In this document: positions 7,817 to 15,120 of the stretch, piece after piece
Numbering within the stretch: the stretch's first letter is position 1
Layout: every line of letters begins with the position of its first letter
NCBI GenBank assembly: GCA_963932545.1
Contig: CAWVRH010000003.1
Span: 62,001 to 126,000 of the forward strand
Direction of reading: 5' to 3'
Source of the DNA: UBA8337 sp963932545
GTDB taxonomy: Bacteria > Pseudomonadota > Alphaproteobacteria > RS24
Length of the DNA: 64,000 nucleotides
Made by a program: the position numbers and the translations under genes
Notes under the pieces: model-generated
Databases searched by the model: none
What the model was told of the DNA's origin: nothing
What the model saw: the letters and a program-made list of their open reading frames with translations, nothing else

Positions 7817-9423
7817 TGGTGCGCTGGCTCTCTTTTCGCGCGGCTCGTTCAAAGTGCGCGAGCCTGCTGGCTTTCTGCGCGGCACGTCCGAAGCGTGCGA
7901 GCCTGCTGGCCGGGCTTATCCTTCCTTTGGCGTTTGCGCCGTTTCACATTTTGCCGGTGTTTTACCTGTCCTATGGGTTGGTGTTTTGGCTAGCGTGGCA
8001 GGCGCGCGAAGCCCCCAAGCAATTATTCATATTAGGCTGGCTGTTCGGCTTTGGGCAGTTTTTCACGGGTCTCTTGTGGATGGGCGAAGCGTTTCTGGTT
8101 GAAGCGGAACATTTTCTTTGGGCGCTGCCTTTTGCGATCACTCTTTTGCCAGCCGGTTTGGCTTTGTTTGGGGCTCTCGCGCTTTGGCTCTGGGGGCAAT
8201 TATTGGCGCGCTTTGCGATGCGGCGTTTGTTGGCCAGTTTGTCTTTGGCGCTTTTCCTAATTATGGCGGCCTATTTGCGGAGCACGATATTGACGGGTCT
8301 GCCATGGAACCTGCCCGCTATGGGCTGGGCCAGTTGGTTGTATTTGGCGCAAGCTGCCAGCCTTATTGGGGTGCATGGGCTGGGCTTGGTGGCGCTGATA
8401 AGTGTTGCGTTTTTACTGGCCGAGCGGGCGTCCTTACGCTGGGTCACTCTAGGGTTGGGCGGCGCGCTCTTCGTGTTTGGCGTGGCTCGGCTGTATGCTT
8501 TGCCTGCTTTAGCGCCCAGCGAAACGCTCATCACCGTGGTGCAGCCCAATATTGCCCAGCGCGAAAAATGGCTGCACGAAAACCGCGACGCACATATAGA
8601 AACGATTTTTAAATTGACCCAATTGGGTTTGAAATATGCGCCGAAAACAGACCTTATCATCTGGCCAGAAACCGCCATTCCAGCCTTAATCGATGAAGGC
8701 ACAGGGTTTGGCGATCGCTTGCGTGCGGCGCTTCCGGCTAGGGACGCGAGCCAGACAAGGCTGCCCTATATCCTTACCGGTGCGGTGCGGCGCGAAGTTG
8801 GCTTGTCGCGCTCGAAATTTTATAATAGCGCCATGCTGTGGTCCGGGGATGGCCATTTATTGGCCAAATCGGACAAGCATCATTTGGTGCCATTTGGCGA
8901 GTATTTGCCACTTCAGAGCTGGCTCGAGGCAATAGGTTTGCAGCAATTAGTGCGCCTGCGCGGGGGCTATGCTTATGGTGCGCCCCACGCTCGGCTGACG
9001 GCGTCGCGCCTTCCCGTGCTGGCGCCATTGATTTGTTACGAAGGTATTTTCCCACATTTATCGGCCAGCCCGAAGGGCGTTGCGCGCCCCGATGCCTTGA
9101 TCAATTTAACCAATGATGGCTGGTTCGGGGATTGGCATGGCCCACATCAACATATCGCGCAAGTGCGCCTGCGTGCCATCGAGCAAGGCCTGCCTTTGGT
9201 ACGAAGTGCCAATACGGGTATCTCGGCTGTTTTCGATGCCTATGGACGCCAGCTAGAGGCTCTGCCTTTAGGCGAAGCTGGCGTATTTTCCCTGCCTTTG
9301 CCGAAGGCTTTGTCACCGAGTTTTTATTCTCGTTTTGGCGATAGGGTGTTTTTCGCTCTTTGGCTTGGCTTGGGTTTGGCGATTATCGTGACGCGACGTC
9401 GGTTTCCAGCAGCCGCGCTTTAA
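7816..9423 (+). CDS. lnt: Lnt, apolipoprotein N-acyltransferase
   Basis: 535 residues from a GTG start. Performs the last step of lipoprotein maturation, N-acylating the lipid-modified cysteine in the inner membrane. Six or so hydrophobic helices occupy residues 20-215. A periplasmic nitrilase domain carries the catalytic triad E285 (WPETAIP), K354 (SDKHHLVPFGEY) and C407 (LICYEGIFP), spaced as in E. coli Lnt. A final transmembrane helix lies near the C-terminus. The N-terminus contains a 13-residue tandem duplication. Confidence 0.95.
   Translation: MVRWLSFRAARSKCASLLAFCAARPKRASLLAGLILPLAFAPFHILPVFYLSYGLVFWLAWQAREAPKQLFILGWLFGFGQFFTGLLWMGEAFLVEAEHFLWALPFAITLLPAGLALFGALALWLWGQLLARFAMRRLLASLSLALFLIMAAYLRSTILTGLPWNLPAMGWASWLYLAQAASLIGVHGLGLVALISVAFLLAERASLRWVTLGLGGALFVFGVARLYALPALAPSETLITVVQPNIAQREKWLHENRDAHIETIFKLTQLGLKYAPKTDLIIWPETAIPALIDEGTGFGDRLRAALPARDASQTRLPYILTGAVRREVGLSRSKFYNSAMLWSGDGHLLAKSDKHHLVPFGEYLPLQSWLEAIGLQQLVRLRGGYAYGAPHARLTASRLPVLAPLICYEGIFPHLSASPKGVARPDALINLTNDGWFGDWHGPHQHIAQVRLRAIEQGLPLVRSANTGISAVFDAYGRQLEALPLGEAGVFSLPLPKALSPSFYSRFGDRVFFALWLGLGLAIIVTRRRFPAAAL
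7834..7911 (+). repeat. 39-bp tandem duplication in the lnt N-terminus
   Basis: Codons at 7834-7872 and 7873-7911 encode FRAARSKCASLLA then FCAARPKRASLLA. The unit is 13 codons, so the frame is kept. It lies immediately before the first long hydrophobic helix. Confidence 0.85.
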
Positions 9424-9521
9424 GTCTTTCTTAAGATAAAAACAATTGCCCTCAGTCTATCTCTCCGCCATAGTCTGTTGCGTAACCTGCGTCTCAAAAA
9501 TAATAATAGAGGGGGCAGATT

Positions 9522-9941
9522 ATACCACGCAAAAAACATCAAGCCGTCGATGCCTTTATCGGTGCGCGGGTTCGCCTTCGCCGACTTATGCTGGGGATGA
9601 GCCAAGAGGAGTTGAGCAATCAGCTCGGGGTGACGTTCCAGCAAGTTCAAAAATACGAGAAAGGTGTCAATCGCATTTCGGCCAGTCGCCTGTTCGAGCT
9701 TTCGCTAGCCTTGGACGTGCCGGCGCAGTTCTTCTTCGATGGATTGGACGAGCCGCTAGACCCTTATCCAGAAGCGGGTCTCGCCGAAGAGCCATTGCTA
9801 AATCCCTATCTTGATTTCGTTAGCAGTGGGCCAGGCGTCGAGCTTAATCGGGCTTTCCTTCAAATTTCGGATGATGACTTGCGGCGCCAATTGCTCTCCG
9901 TTGTTTCCAACATCGCTCGGGTTAATCGAACGCAAGACTAG
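9522..9941 (+). CDS. XRE-family HTH transcriptional regulator (probable ATA or ATT start)
   Basis: The first in-frame ATG (9588) would begin inside helix 1 of the HTH (MLGMSQEELSNQLGVTFQQVQKYEKG), leaving the domain truncated. The frame is open upstream to a TAG and encodes PRKKHQAVDAFIGARVRLRR, which matches the N-terminal pattern of this alphaproteobacterial regulator family. No ATG, GTG or TTG lies there; ATA 9522 or ATT 9519 follows AGAGGGGGC at Shine-Dalgarno distance. From 9522 it has 139 residues. A Crp-like C-terminal effector region is absent; residues 75-139 are acidic with an amphipathic tail. Target genes are unknown. Confidence 0.72.
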   Translation: MPRKKHQAVDAFIGARVRLRRLMLGMSQEELSNQLGVTFQQVQKYEKGVNRISASRLFELSLALDVPAQFFFDGLDEPLDPYPEAGLAEEPLLNPYLDFVSSGPGVELNRAFLQISDDDLRRQLLSVVSNIARVNRTQD

Positions 9942-9971
9942 CGCCAATGTGACGTTTAGGGCGCCTTCCTA

Positions 9972-10033
9972 GGCAGACAACAGGCTTGACCATTGTTGCC
10001 TCGCCTGCCAAATAAAGGCGATTGATTTAATCG
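9972..10033 (+). promoter_or_regulatory. Structured 5' leader of metK
   Basis: The 106-base gap before metK folds into a two-tier hairpin: GGCAG (9972-9976) with CTGCC (10005-10009), enclosing CAACA (9978-9982) with TGTTG (9994-9998). A second hairpin follows, CGATT (10019-10023) with AATCG (10029-10033), just before the ribosome site TTGGGGA. SAM-synthetase genes in alphaproteobacteria are often under SAM-sensing leaders. I could not match this to a known class with confidence. Confidence 0.4.
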
Positions 10034-10047
10034 TTGGGGATATTGCG

Positions 10048-11214
10048 ATGCGTGCTTCTTATGAATTTACTTCCGAATCTGTTTCTGAAGGTCATCCAGA
10101 TAAAGTCTGTGACCGGATTTCGGATAGTATTTTGGATGCGTTTCTGGCGCGCGACCCGCAAGCCCGCGTCGCCGTTGAAACACTCACCACGACAAATCTA
10201 ATCGTTCTGGCCGGCGAAGTTCGCCCCGCAGGATTGGTATCTAACGAAGAGATGGAAGCGATTGCCCGCGCCGCCGTGAAAGACATCGGCTATGAGCAAG
10301 ACGGCTTCCATTGGCAAAACGCAGAAGTTCAAGTTCACGTGCATGGACAATCGGCGCACATCGCCCAAGGTGTCGATGCCGATGGTGGAGATAAAGAAGA
10401 AGGCGCTGGCGACCAAGGCATTATGTTTGGTTACGCCTGCCGCGAAACCGAAGACCTCATGCCCGCCCCGATTGCTTATAGCCATCAAATCTTGTCAGAC
10501 ATGGCAGCGGCCAGAAAATCTGGCAGCGTGAAAGGCCTCGGCCCCGACAGCAAAAGCCAGGTCACTTTGGCCTATGAAAACGGCAAGCCCGTGCGGGCCA
10601 CTTCGGTTGTGGTGTCGACCCAACATGACGAGGGCCTGACCCAAGACGATGTGCGCGCGCTCGTGCGCCCATTTGTTGAAAATGTTCTGCCCGATGGCTG
10701 GATGTGCCCGGAAGAGGCTTTTTATGTAAACCCAACCGGCACGTTCGTTATTGGTGGCCCCGATGGCGATGCGGGTCTTACGGGCCGCAAAATTATTGTC
10801 GACACTTATGGTGGCGCGGCTCCCCATGGTGGCGGCGCGTTTTCGGGCAAAGACCCGACAAAAGTAGACCGCTCGGCCGCTTATGCGTCTCGTTATCTGG
10901 CTAAAAATGTGGTGGCTGCGGGTCTGGCGGATCGCTGCACCATTCAGCTGTCTTACGCCATTGGCGTGTCGCAGCCTTTGTCGCTTTATGTCGATATGCA
11001 TGGTACCGGACAGGTAGAGGAAGCGGCGTTGGAGAAAGCTTTGGCGCAAGTTATGGATTTGAGCCCGCGCGGCATTCGCGAACATTTGGGTCTCAATAAA
11101 CCGATTTATGCGCGCACTTCGGCCTATGGCCATTTTGGGCGCAAACCACAAGACGATGGCGGCTTCTCTTGGGAGCGCACAGATTTGGCCGACGCCATTA
11201 AGGGCGCGCTTTAG
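10048..11214 (+). CDS. metK: MetK, S-adenosylmethionine synthetase
   Basis: 388 residues, full length. Makes SAM from methionine and ATP in the cytosol. It opens with the family pattern FTSESVSEGHPDKVCDRISD (catalytic His in GHPDK), has the ATP-site hexapeptide GAGDQGIMFGYA, and the P-loop-like GGGAFSGKDPTKVDRSAAY. SAM feeds the neighbouring TrmB and, in part, MiaB. SD GGGGA precedes the ATG. Confidence 0.97.
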   Translation: MRASYEFTSESVSEGHPDKVCDRISDSILDAFLARDPQARVAVETLTTTNLIVLAGEVRPAGLVSNEEMEAIARAAVKDIGYEQDGFHWQNAEVQVHVHGQSAHIAQGVDADGGDKEEGAGDQGIMFGYACRETEDLMPAPIAYSHQILSDMAAARKSGSVKGLGPDSKSQVTLAYENGKPVRATSVVVSTQHDEGLTQDDVRALVRPFVENVLPDGWMCPEEAFYVNPTGTFVIGGPDGDAGLTGRKIIVDTYGGAAPHGGGAFSGKDPTKVDRSAAYASRYLAKNVVAAGLADRCTIQLSYAIGVSQPLSLYVDMHGTGQVEEAALEKALAQVMDLSPRGIREHLGLNKPIYARTSAYGHFGRKPQDDGGFSWERTDLADAIKGAL

Positions 11215-11220
11215 GCGCCC
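11202..11220 (+). promoter_or_regulatory. Hairpin spanning the metK stop and the trmB start region
   Basis: GGGCGC (11202-11207) and GCGCCC (11215-11220) form a 6-bp stem with a 7-base loop that contains the metK stop. The stem ends on the base before the trmB ATG and occupies the place where a ribosome-binding site would be. Confidence 0.5.
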
Positions 11221-11955
11221 ATGGATGAGCGTCAAAAACCTGCGCCAGAGGATGCATCTGCACAAATGAAACGCGTTGTTTATGGCCGCAGACAAGGCCA
11301 TAAGCTGCACCCCCGACAAGCCAGATTGGTAGAGGATTTGCTGCCGCGCTTGCGTGTGGACGTGCAAGCCGAGAGCTGTCCTGCCGATTGGTTTTCGCGG
11401 CCTTTCGCGGCGTATGCTTTGGAAATTGGGTTTGGCGGCGGCGAGCATTTGGCTGCGCGCGCGCGCGCCCAACCCGATATCGGGTTCATTGGCTGCGAAC
11501 CCTTTTTGAACGGTGTGGCCAAATTACTCATCGAAATAGACGAAGCCAATAGCGACAATATGGCGGTGCATGATGATGACGCACGCGATGTTTTGGAAGC
11601 CTTGCCCGACCAGTGTCTTGAGCAAGTCTATTTGCTTTACCCCGACCCATGGCACAAGAACCGCCATAATAAACGCCGCTTTATAAGTCCGCAAAACCTC
11701 GACCAAGTGTTTCGGGTTTTGCGCCCGGGGGGAAGGTTTTTGGTCGCCAGCGACATTCCTAAATATATCGACTGGACGCTCACTCATTTGCGCACGCAAG
11801 GCGGTTTTGCTTGGCACGATGAAACGGCCGAGCGCCAGATAGCGCCCGATGGTTGGCCCGGCACTCGCTATGAAGCCAAAGCCATTCGCGAAGGACGCGT
11901 GCCGACCTATCTAGATTTTATCCGCCGCGACACGCCCCAATCGGGGGTCTTATAG
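11221..11955 (+). CDS. trmB: TrmB, tRNA (guanine-N7)-methyltransferase
   Basis: 244 residues. SAM-dependent methylation of G46 in tRNA. The SAM site is ALEIGFGGGEHLAARA and the substrate/catalytic segment LYPDPWHKNRHNKRRF is intact. The start is uncertain: ATG 11221 lies 6 bases after the metK stop and has no Shine-Dalgarno sequence, so it would depend on coupling to metK. An in-frame ATG at 11266 (MKRVVYGRRQGHKL) lies nearer the conserved region. Confidence 0.93.
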   Translation: MDERQKPAPEDASAQMKRVVYGRRQGHKLHPRQARLVEDLLPRLRVDVQAESCPADWFSRPFAAYALEIGFGGGEHLAARARAQPDIGFIGCEPFLNGVAKLLIEIDEANSDNMAVHDDDARDVLEALPDQCLEQVYLLYPDPWHKNRHNKRRFISPQNLDQVFRVLRPGGRFLVASDIPKYIDWTLTHLRTQGGFAWHDETAERQIAPDGWPGTRYEAKAIREGRVPTYLDFIRRDTPQSGVL

Positions 11956-11976
11956 CGGGGGCTTGCGCCCGCTTTC
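11954..11976 (+). terminator. Hairpin at the end of trmB
   Basis: AGCGGG (11954-11959) and CCCGCT (11968-11973) form a stem that starts in the trmB stop codon and is followed by TTTC. The T-run is short, so termination may be partial. Confidence 0.5.
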
Positions 11977-12049
11977 AAAATCGCTATAGTGATTTCAAAT
12001 TAAAGCTGCTTTGTGAAAGTGGGATGCTGGAAACGGCCCCGCTTTTTTT
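11963..12049 (+). promoter_or_regulatory. Promoter and premature terminator (attenuator) ahead of rimP
   Basis: A promoter-like pair TTGCGC (11963-11968) and TATAGT (11985-11990), 16 bases apart, would start a short leader. That leader ends in a classic intrinsic terminator: AAAGTGGG (12016-12023) pairs with CCCGCTTT (12038-12045) with one G-U, followed by a T-run to 12049. It lies 70 bases before rimP, so read-through must be controlled. I recall a premature-terminator family upstream of rimP in proteobacteria; I have not checked this sequence against it. Confidence 0.6.
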
Positions 12050-12118
12050 AATGCTTAAACGCCATCTTTCGAGGCGGCGATTAGCAAGACACCAAAGCCT
12101 AAGTTTGAAGGAGATGTC

Positions 12119-12730
12119 ATGTCGCAAGACACGGCTCTAGACACGCCACATTTAAAGGCGCCAGGCCCCGCCCGCCCGTTTTTGGAACTGGTGGAATCGG
12201 TTATCGAAAGCCTTGGCTATGCGCTTTTGCGCATCCGCATGACCGGTGATGACGGACAAGCTGTGTTGCAAATCATGGCGGAAAACGACGAAGCGGGATT
12301 GCGTATCGCGCAATGCGAAGAGATTAGCCGAGCCCTATCCGATGTGATGGATGTCGAAAATCCAATCGCTGGCGCTTATTCTTTGGAGGTTTCTTCGCCA
12401 GGTGTGGCGCGGCCTCTAACGCGGCCCGTCGATTTTGAACGCTGGGCTGGATATGAAGCGAAAGTGGGCCTGCGCGATGCGATTGATGGCCAGCGACGGT
12501 TTCGCGGTGTGGTGCAAGGCTTTGCCGATGGCGAGGCTTTAATCGAAGTGAAGCTGGCGGGTTTTGACACGCCGCAAGTCTTAGGACTAGCGATACAAAA
12601 TATTGCCGAGGCGCGTTTGGTGCCAGATGAAGACGCCATAAGTGATGCGTTGAAACAGCAGAAAAAGCCCAAGAAGGGCGATAAGAGTCAAGATGGCGAT
12701 GAGAGCCAAGAGAGCAATAAGAGTAAGTAA
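12119..12730 (+). CDS. rimP: RimP, 30S ribosome maturation factor
   Basis: 203 residues. Needed for assembly of the 30S subunit head. The N-terminal alpha/beta domain (about 20-95) contains the LEVSSPGVARPLTRPVDFERWAG junction motif (quoted in part: EVSSPGVARPL). An Sm-like C-terminal domain follows. The last 25 residues are a Lys/Ser/Asp-rich tail. SD AAGGAG lies 6 bases before the ATG. First gene of the rimP-nusA-ylxR-infB-rbfA-truB operon. Confidence 0.93.
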   Translation: MSQDTALDTPHLKAPGPARPFLELVESVIESLGYALLRIRMTGDDGQAVLQIMAENDEAGLRIAQCEEISRALSDVMDVENPIAGAYSLEVSSPGVARPLTRPVDFERWAGYEAKVGLRDAIDGQRRFRGVVQGFADGEALIEVKLAGFDTPQVLGLAIQNIAEARLVPDEDAISDALKQQKKPKKGDKSQDGDESQESNKSK

Positions 12731-12766
12731 ATACGTCGCGTTTGTAAGACGGGATAAATTAAATTA

Positions 12767-12780
12767 GACCCATTTGGGTC
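12767..12780 (+). promoter_or_regulatory. Small hairpin upstream of nusA
   Basis: GACCC (12767-12771), loop ATTT, GGGTC (12776-12780), lying in the 64-base gap between rimP and nusA. No T-run follows, so it is not a terminator. It may be a processing or NusA autoregulatory element. Confidence 0.35.
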
Positions 12781-12800
12781 AGCCAATTTAGGAGATGAAA

Positions 12801-14507
12801 ATGGCTACAGGTATTAGCGCAAATAAGCTGGAGTTGCTGCAAATTGCCGACGCGGTCGCGCGTGAAAAAGGCATTGAGGTCGAGATTGTTTTATCGGCGA
12901 TGGCGGATGCCATCGAGAAAGCCGCCAAGGCGCGCTATGGTCAGGAAAACGATATTCGGGTGGATATTGACCCGAAGACCGGTGAGACCAAATTGCTGCG
13001 CGCCGTGCAAGTGGTTGAGTTGGTAGAAAATGACGATACGCAAATCTCGCTTCCCGTCGCTCAGCGCGATAATCCAGAAGCCAAAATTGGCGATGAAATC
13101 ATCGACGAATTGCCGCCAGTTGAATTTGGCCGCATCGCCACCCAAGCCGCCAAGCAAGTGATTGTGCAACGGGTTCGCGAAGCCGAACGCGAGCGTCAAT
13201 TTGAAGAGTTTAAAGATCGCGTGGGCGAGATCATCAATGGTCTGGTGAAACGCGTAGAATACGGCAATGTGGTTATGGACTTGGGCCGTGGCGAAGCGGT
13301 TGTGCGTCGCGATAATCTTATCCCGCGCGAAGTCTTCCGCCCCGGCGATCGCATTCGTGCCTACATTCAAAACGTGCGCCGCGAACAGCGTGGCCCGCAG
13401 ATTATTCTGTCGCGTACCGATCCGGCTTTCATGTCGAAATTGTTCATGCAGGAAGTGCCAGAAATTTATGACGGCGTCATCGAAGTGCGTGCCGTGGCGC
13501 GCGATGCGGGTAGCCGAGCTAAAATTGGCGTTATTTCCAACGACCCAGGCATTGATCCTGTGGGCGCTTGTGTGGGTATGCGCGGTAGTCGTGTGCAGGC
13601 TGTGGTCAATGAGTTGCAAGGCGAGAAAGTGGATATTATTCCTTGGTCGCCAGACCCTGCTGCTTTCATTGTGAACGCTTTGGCACCTGCCGAAGTCACG
13701 AAAGTGGTGCTCGATGAAGATGTGCAGCGTATTGAAGTTGTGGTGCCGGATGAGCAGTTGAGCTTGGCCATTGGCCGTCGTGGCCAAAATGTGCGCCTTG
13801 CGTCTCAGCTCACCGGTTGGGACATCGACATTATGACCGAAGCGCAAGAGAGCGAGCGTCGTCAGGCAGAATTTGCTGAACGCACAGCCTTGTTCATGGG
13901 CGCTTTGGATGTCGATGAGATGATTGCGCAATTGCTGGCTTCCGAAGGTTTTTCAACCGTCGAAGAAGTGGCCTATGTGCCGGCCGAAGAGATTACGTAT
14001 ATCGAGGGCTTTGACGAGGAAACGGCAGAAGAAATTCAAAACCGTGCCCGCGATCATTTGGACCGCGAGAATGAGAAGCTCGATGCGCAGCGCAAAGAAA
14101 TGGGCGTTGGTGATGATCTGGCTGCCATGGAAGGCATGACGCCGGCTATGTTGGTTCGCTTTGGCGAGAACGACATTAAGTCGCTGGAAGACTTTGCTGG
14201 CTGTGTGACCGATGATTTGACCGGTTGGTTTGAAACGGTCGAGCGTCGCCGTGTCCGCCAAGAAGGGGTTCTGGATGGCTTTGATGTTTCGCCTGAAGAA
14301 GCCGAGAGCTTAATTATGTCGGCACGCGTTTTGGCGGGTTGGATTACCCAAGAAGAGCTGGACCAGCAACGCGCCGAAGAAGCGGCGCGCGTGGCAGCAG
14401 AATTGGCAGCCCAGCAGGAAGCGGAAAACCCGACCCCTGCAGCCAAGGATGAGCTTCCAGATCCTTTCGCGCCTGCACCAGACGCTTCGGCGCCGAGTGC
14501 GGAATAA
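12801..14507 (+). CDS. nusA: NusA, transcription elongation/termination factor
   Basis: 568 residues from ATG 12801, which follows TTAGGAGATGAAA (an ATG at 12795 is also in frame but overlaps that ribosome site). Domains in order: N-terminal RNAP-binding domain (1-130), S1 (about 135-200), two KH domains (about 230-350; GRRGQNVRLAS is a KH loop), two C-terminal helix-hairpin-helix acidic repeats (about 365-510), and an Ala/Glu-rich tail. Modulates pausing, termination and antitermination. Codons are biased towards CGT and GTG, as in other highly expressed genes here. Confidence 0.96.
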   Translation: MATGISANKLELLQIADAVAREKGIEVEIVLSAMADAIEKAAKARYGQENDIRVDIDPKTGETKLLRAVQVVELVENDDTQISLPVAQRDNPEAKIGDEIIDELPPVEFGRIATQAAKQVIVQRVREAERERQFEEFKDRVGEIINGLVKRVEYGNVVMDLGRGEAVVRRDNLIPREVFRPGDRIRAYIQNVRREQRGPQIILSRTDPAFMSKLFMQEVPEIYDGVIEVRAVARDAGSRAKIGVISNDPGIDPVGACVGMRGSRVQAVVNELQGEKVDIIPWSPDPAAFIVNALAPAEVTKVVLDEDVQRIEVVVPDEQLSLAIGRRGQNVRLASQLTGWDIDIMTEAQESERRQAEFAERTALFMGALDVDEMIAQLLASEGFSTVEEVAYVPAEEITYIEGFDEETAEEIQNRARDHLDRENEKLDAQRKEMGVGDDLAAMEGMTPAMLVRFGENDIKSLEDFAGCVTDDLTGWFETVERRRVRQEGVLDGFDVSPEEAESLIMSARVLAGWITQEELDQQRAEEAARVAAELAAQQEAENPTPAAKDELPDPFAPAPDASAPSAE

Positions 14508-14523
14508 GGCTTGAGCTAAGATT

Positions 14524-15120
14524 ATGGGGGGGCTTCAAACCTGCCAGATAAGTGGCAAAGAAGCCGAGGGCGACGATATGTTGCGCTTTGTTATCTCGCC
14601 TGATGGTGAGCTGACCCCTGACTTAGGGCAAAAACTGCCCGGCGAGAGTATTTGGCTAGCCAATCAGCGCGACCTTGTGGCGCCTTTGGTAGCTAAATTT
14701 GCAAATAAGGCTGCCGACTTGCAGGACCCAGCCCCCGAAAGCCTAGAAATTAGGCTGGAGAGACTAATGCGCCAACAAGCGCATGGGATTTTGGGGCTAA
14801 TGCGCAAGTCGGGGGCGGTGGTGATGGGCTTCATGAAAGTGGAGGCCGCACTCAAGAGGGGTCGGATTGTGTTGCTGTTTGCAGCGCAAGACGGTGCCGA
14901 GAATGGTCGTCAGGCATTGGCTCAAAAGGCCCGTGTGACGAATACGAGAATATGCGCTTTATTTAGCGCAGATGAATTGGGCATGGCCTTTGGCCGTGAA
15001 AATGTGATACATGCAGGGCTTACCGATGCACGTTGGTTGTCCCGTATCGATAAAGAAACCGTGCGGCTGGCGACTTTTTTGGGCGACCAAGTGAGCATGG
15101 ATAGGAGTGAGAGCGAATGA
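14524..15120 (+). CDS. YlxR (DUF448)/L7Ae-fold RNA-binding protein
   Basis: 198 residues. An N-terminal YlxR/DUF448 domain (1-60; QTCQISGKEA then MLRFVISPDG) is fused to an L7Ae-like domain (about 80-175; RKSGAVVMGFMKVEAALKRG). This fusion is typical of alphaproteobacteria. The N-terminus lacks the usual extra Arg/Cys-rich stretch, so the start could be slightly different. Likely RNA binding or nucleoid/RNase P-related, as proposed for YlxR elsewhere; unproven here. Overlaps infB by 4 bases. Confidence 0.85.
   Translation: MGGLQTCQISGKEAEGDDMLRFVISPDGELTPDLGQKLPGESIWLANQRDLVAPLVAKFANKAADLQDPAPESLEIRLERLMRQQAHGILGLMRKSGAVVMGFMKVEAALKRGRIVLLFAAQDGAENGRQALAQKARVTNTRICALFSADELGMAFGRENVIHAGLTDARWLSRIDKETVRLATFLGDQVSMDRSESE

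Noticed and set aside
9961..10047. Known SAM/SAH riboswitch before metK
   Set aside because: Some words match what I remember of the class, but the order of helices does not. Kept only as a structured leader.
10495..11472. 325-residue minus-strand ORF over metK/trmB
   Set aside because: A shadow of well-supported genes, with an implausible composition and no recognisable domain.
12891..13931. 346-residue minus-strand ORF over nusA
   Set aside because: Antisense to a highly conserved gene; His/Asn-rich shadow with no family.
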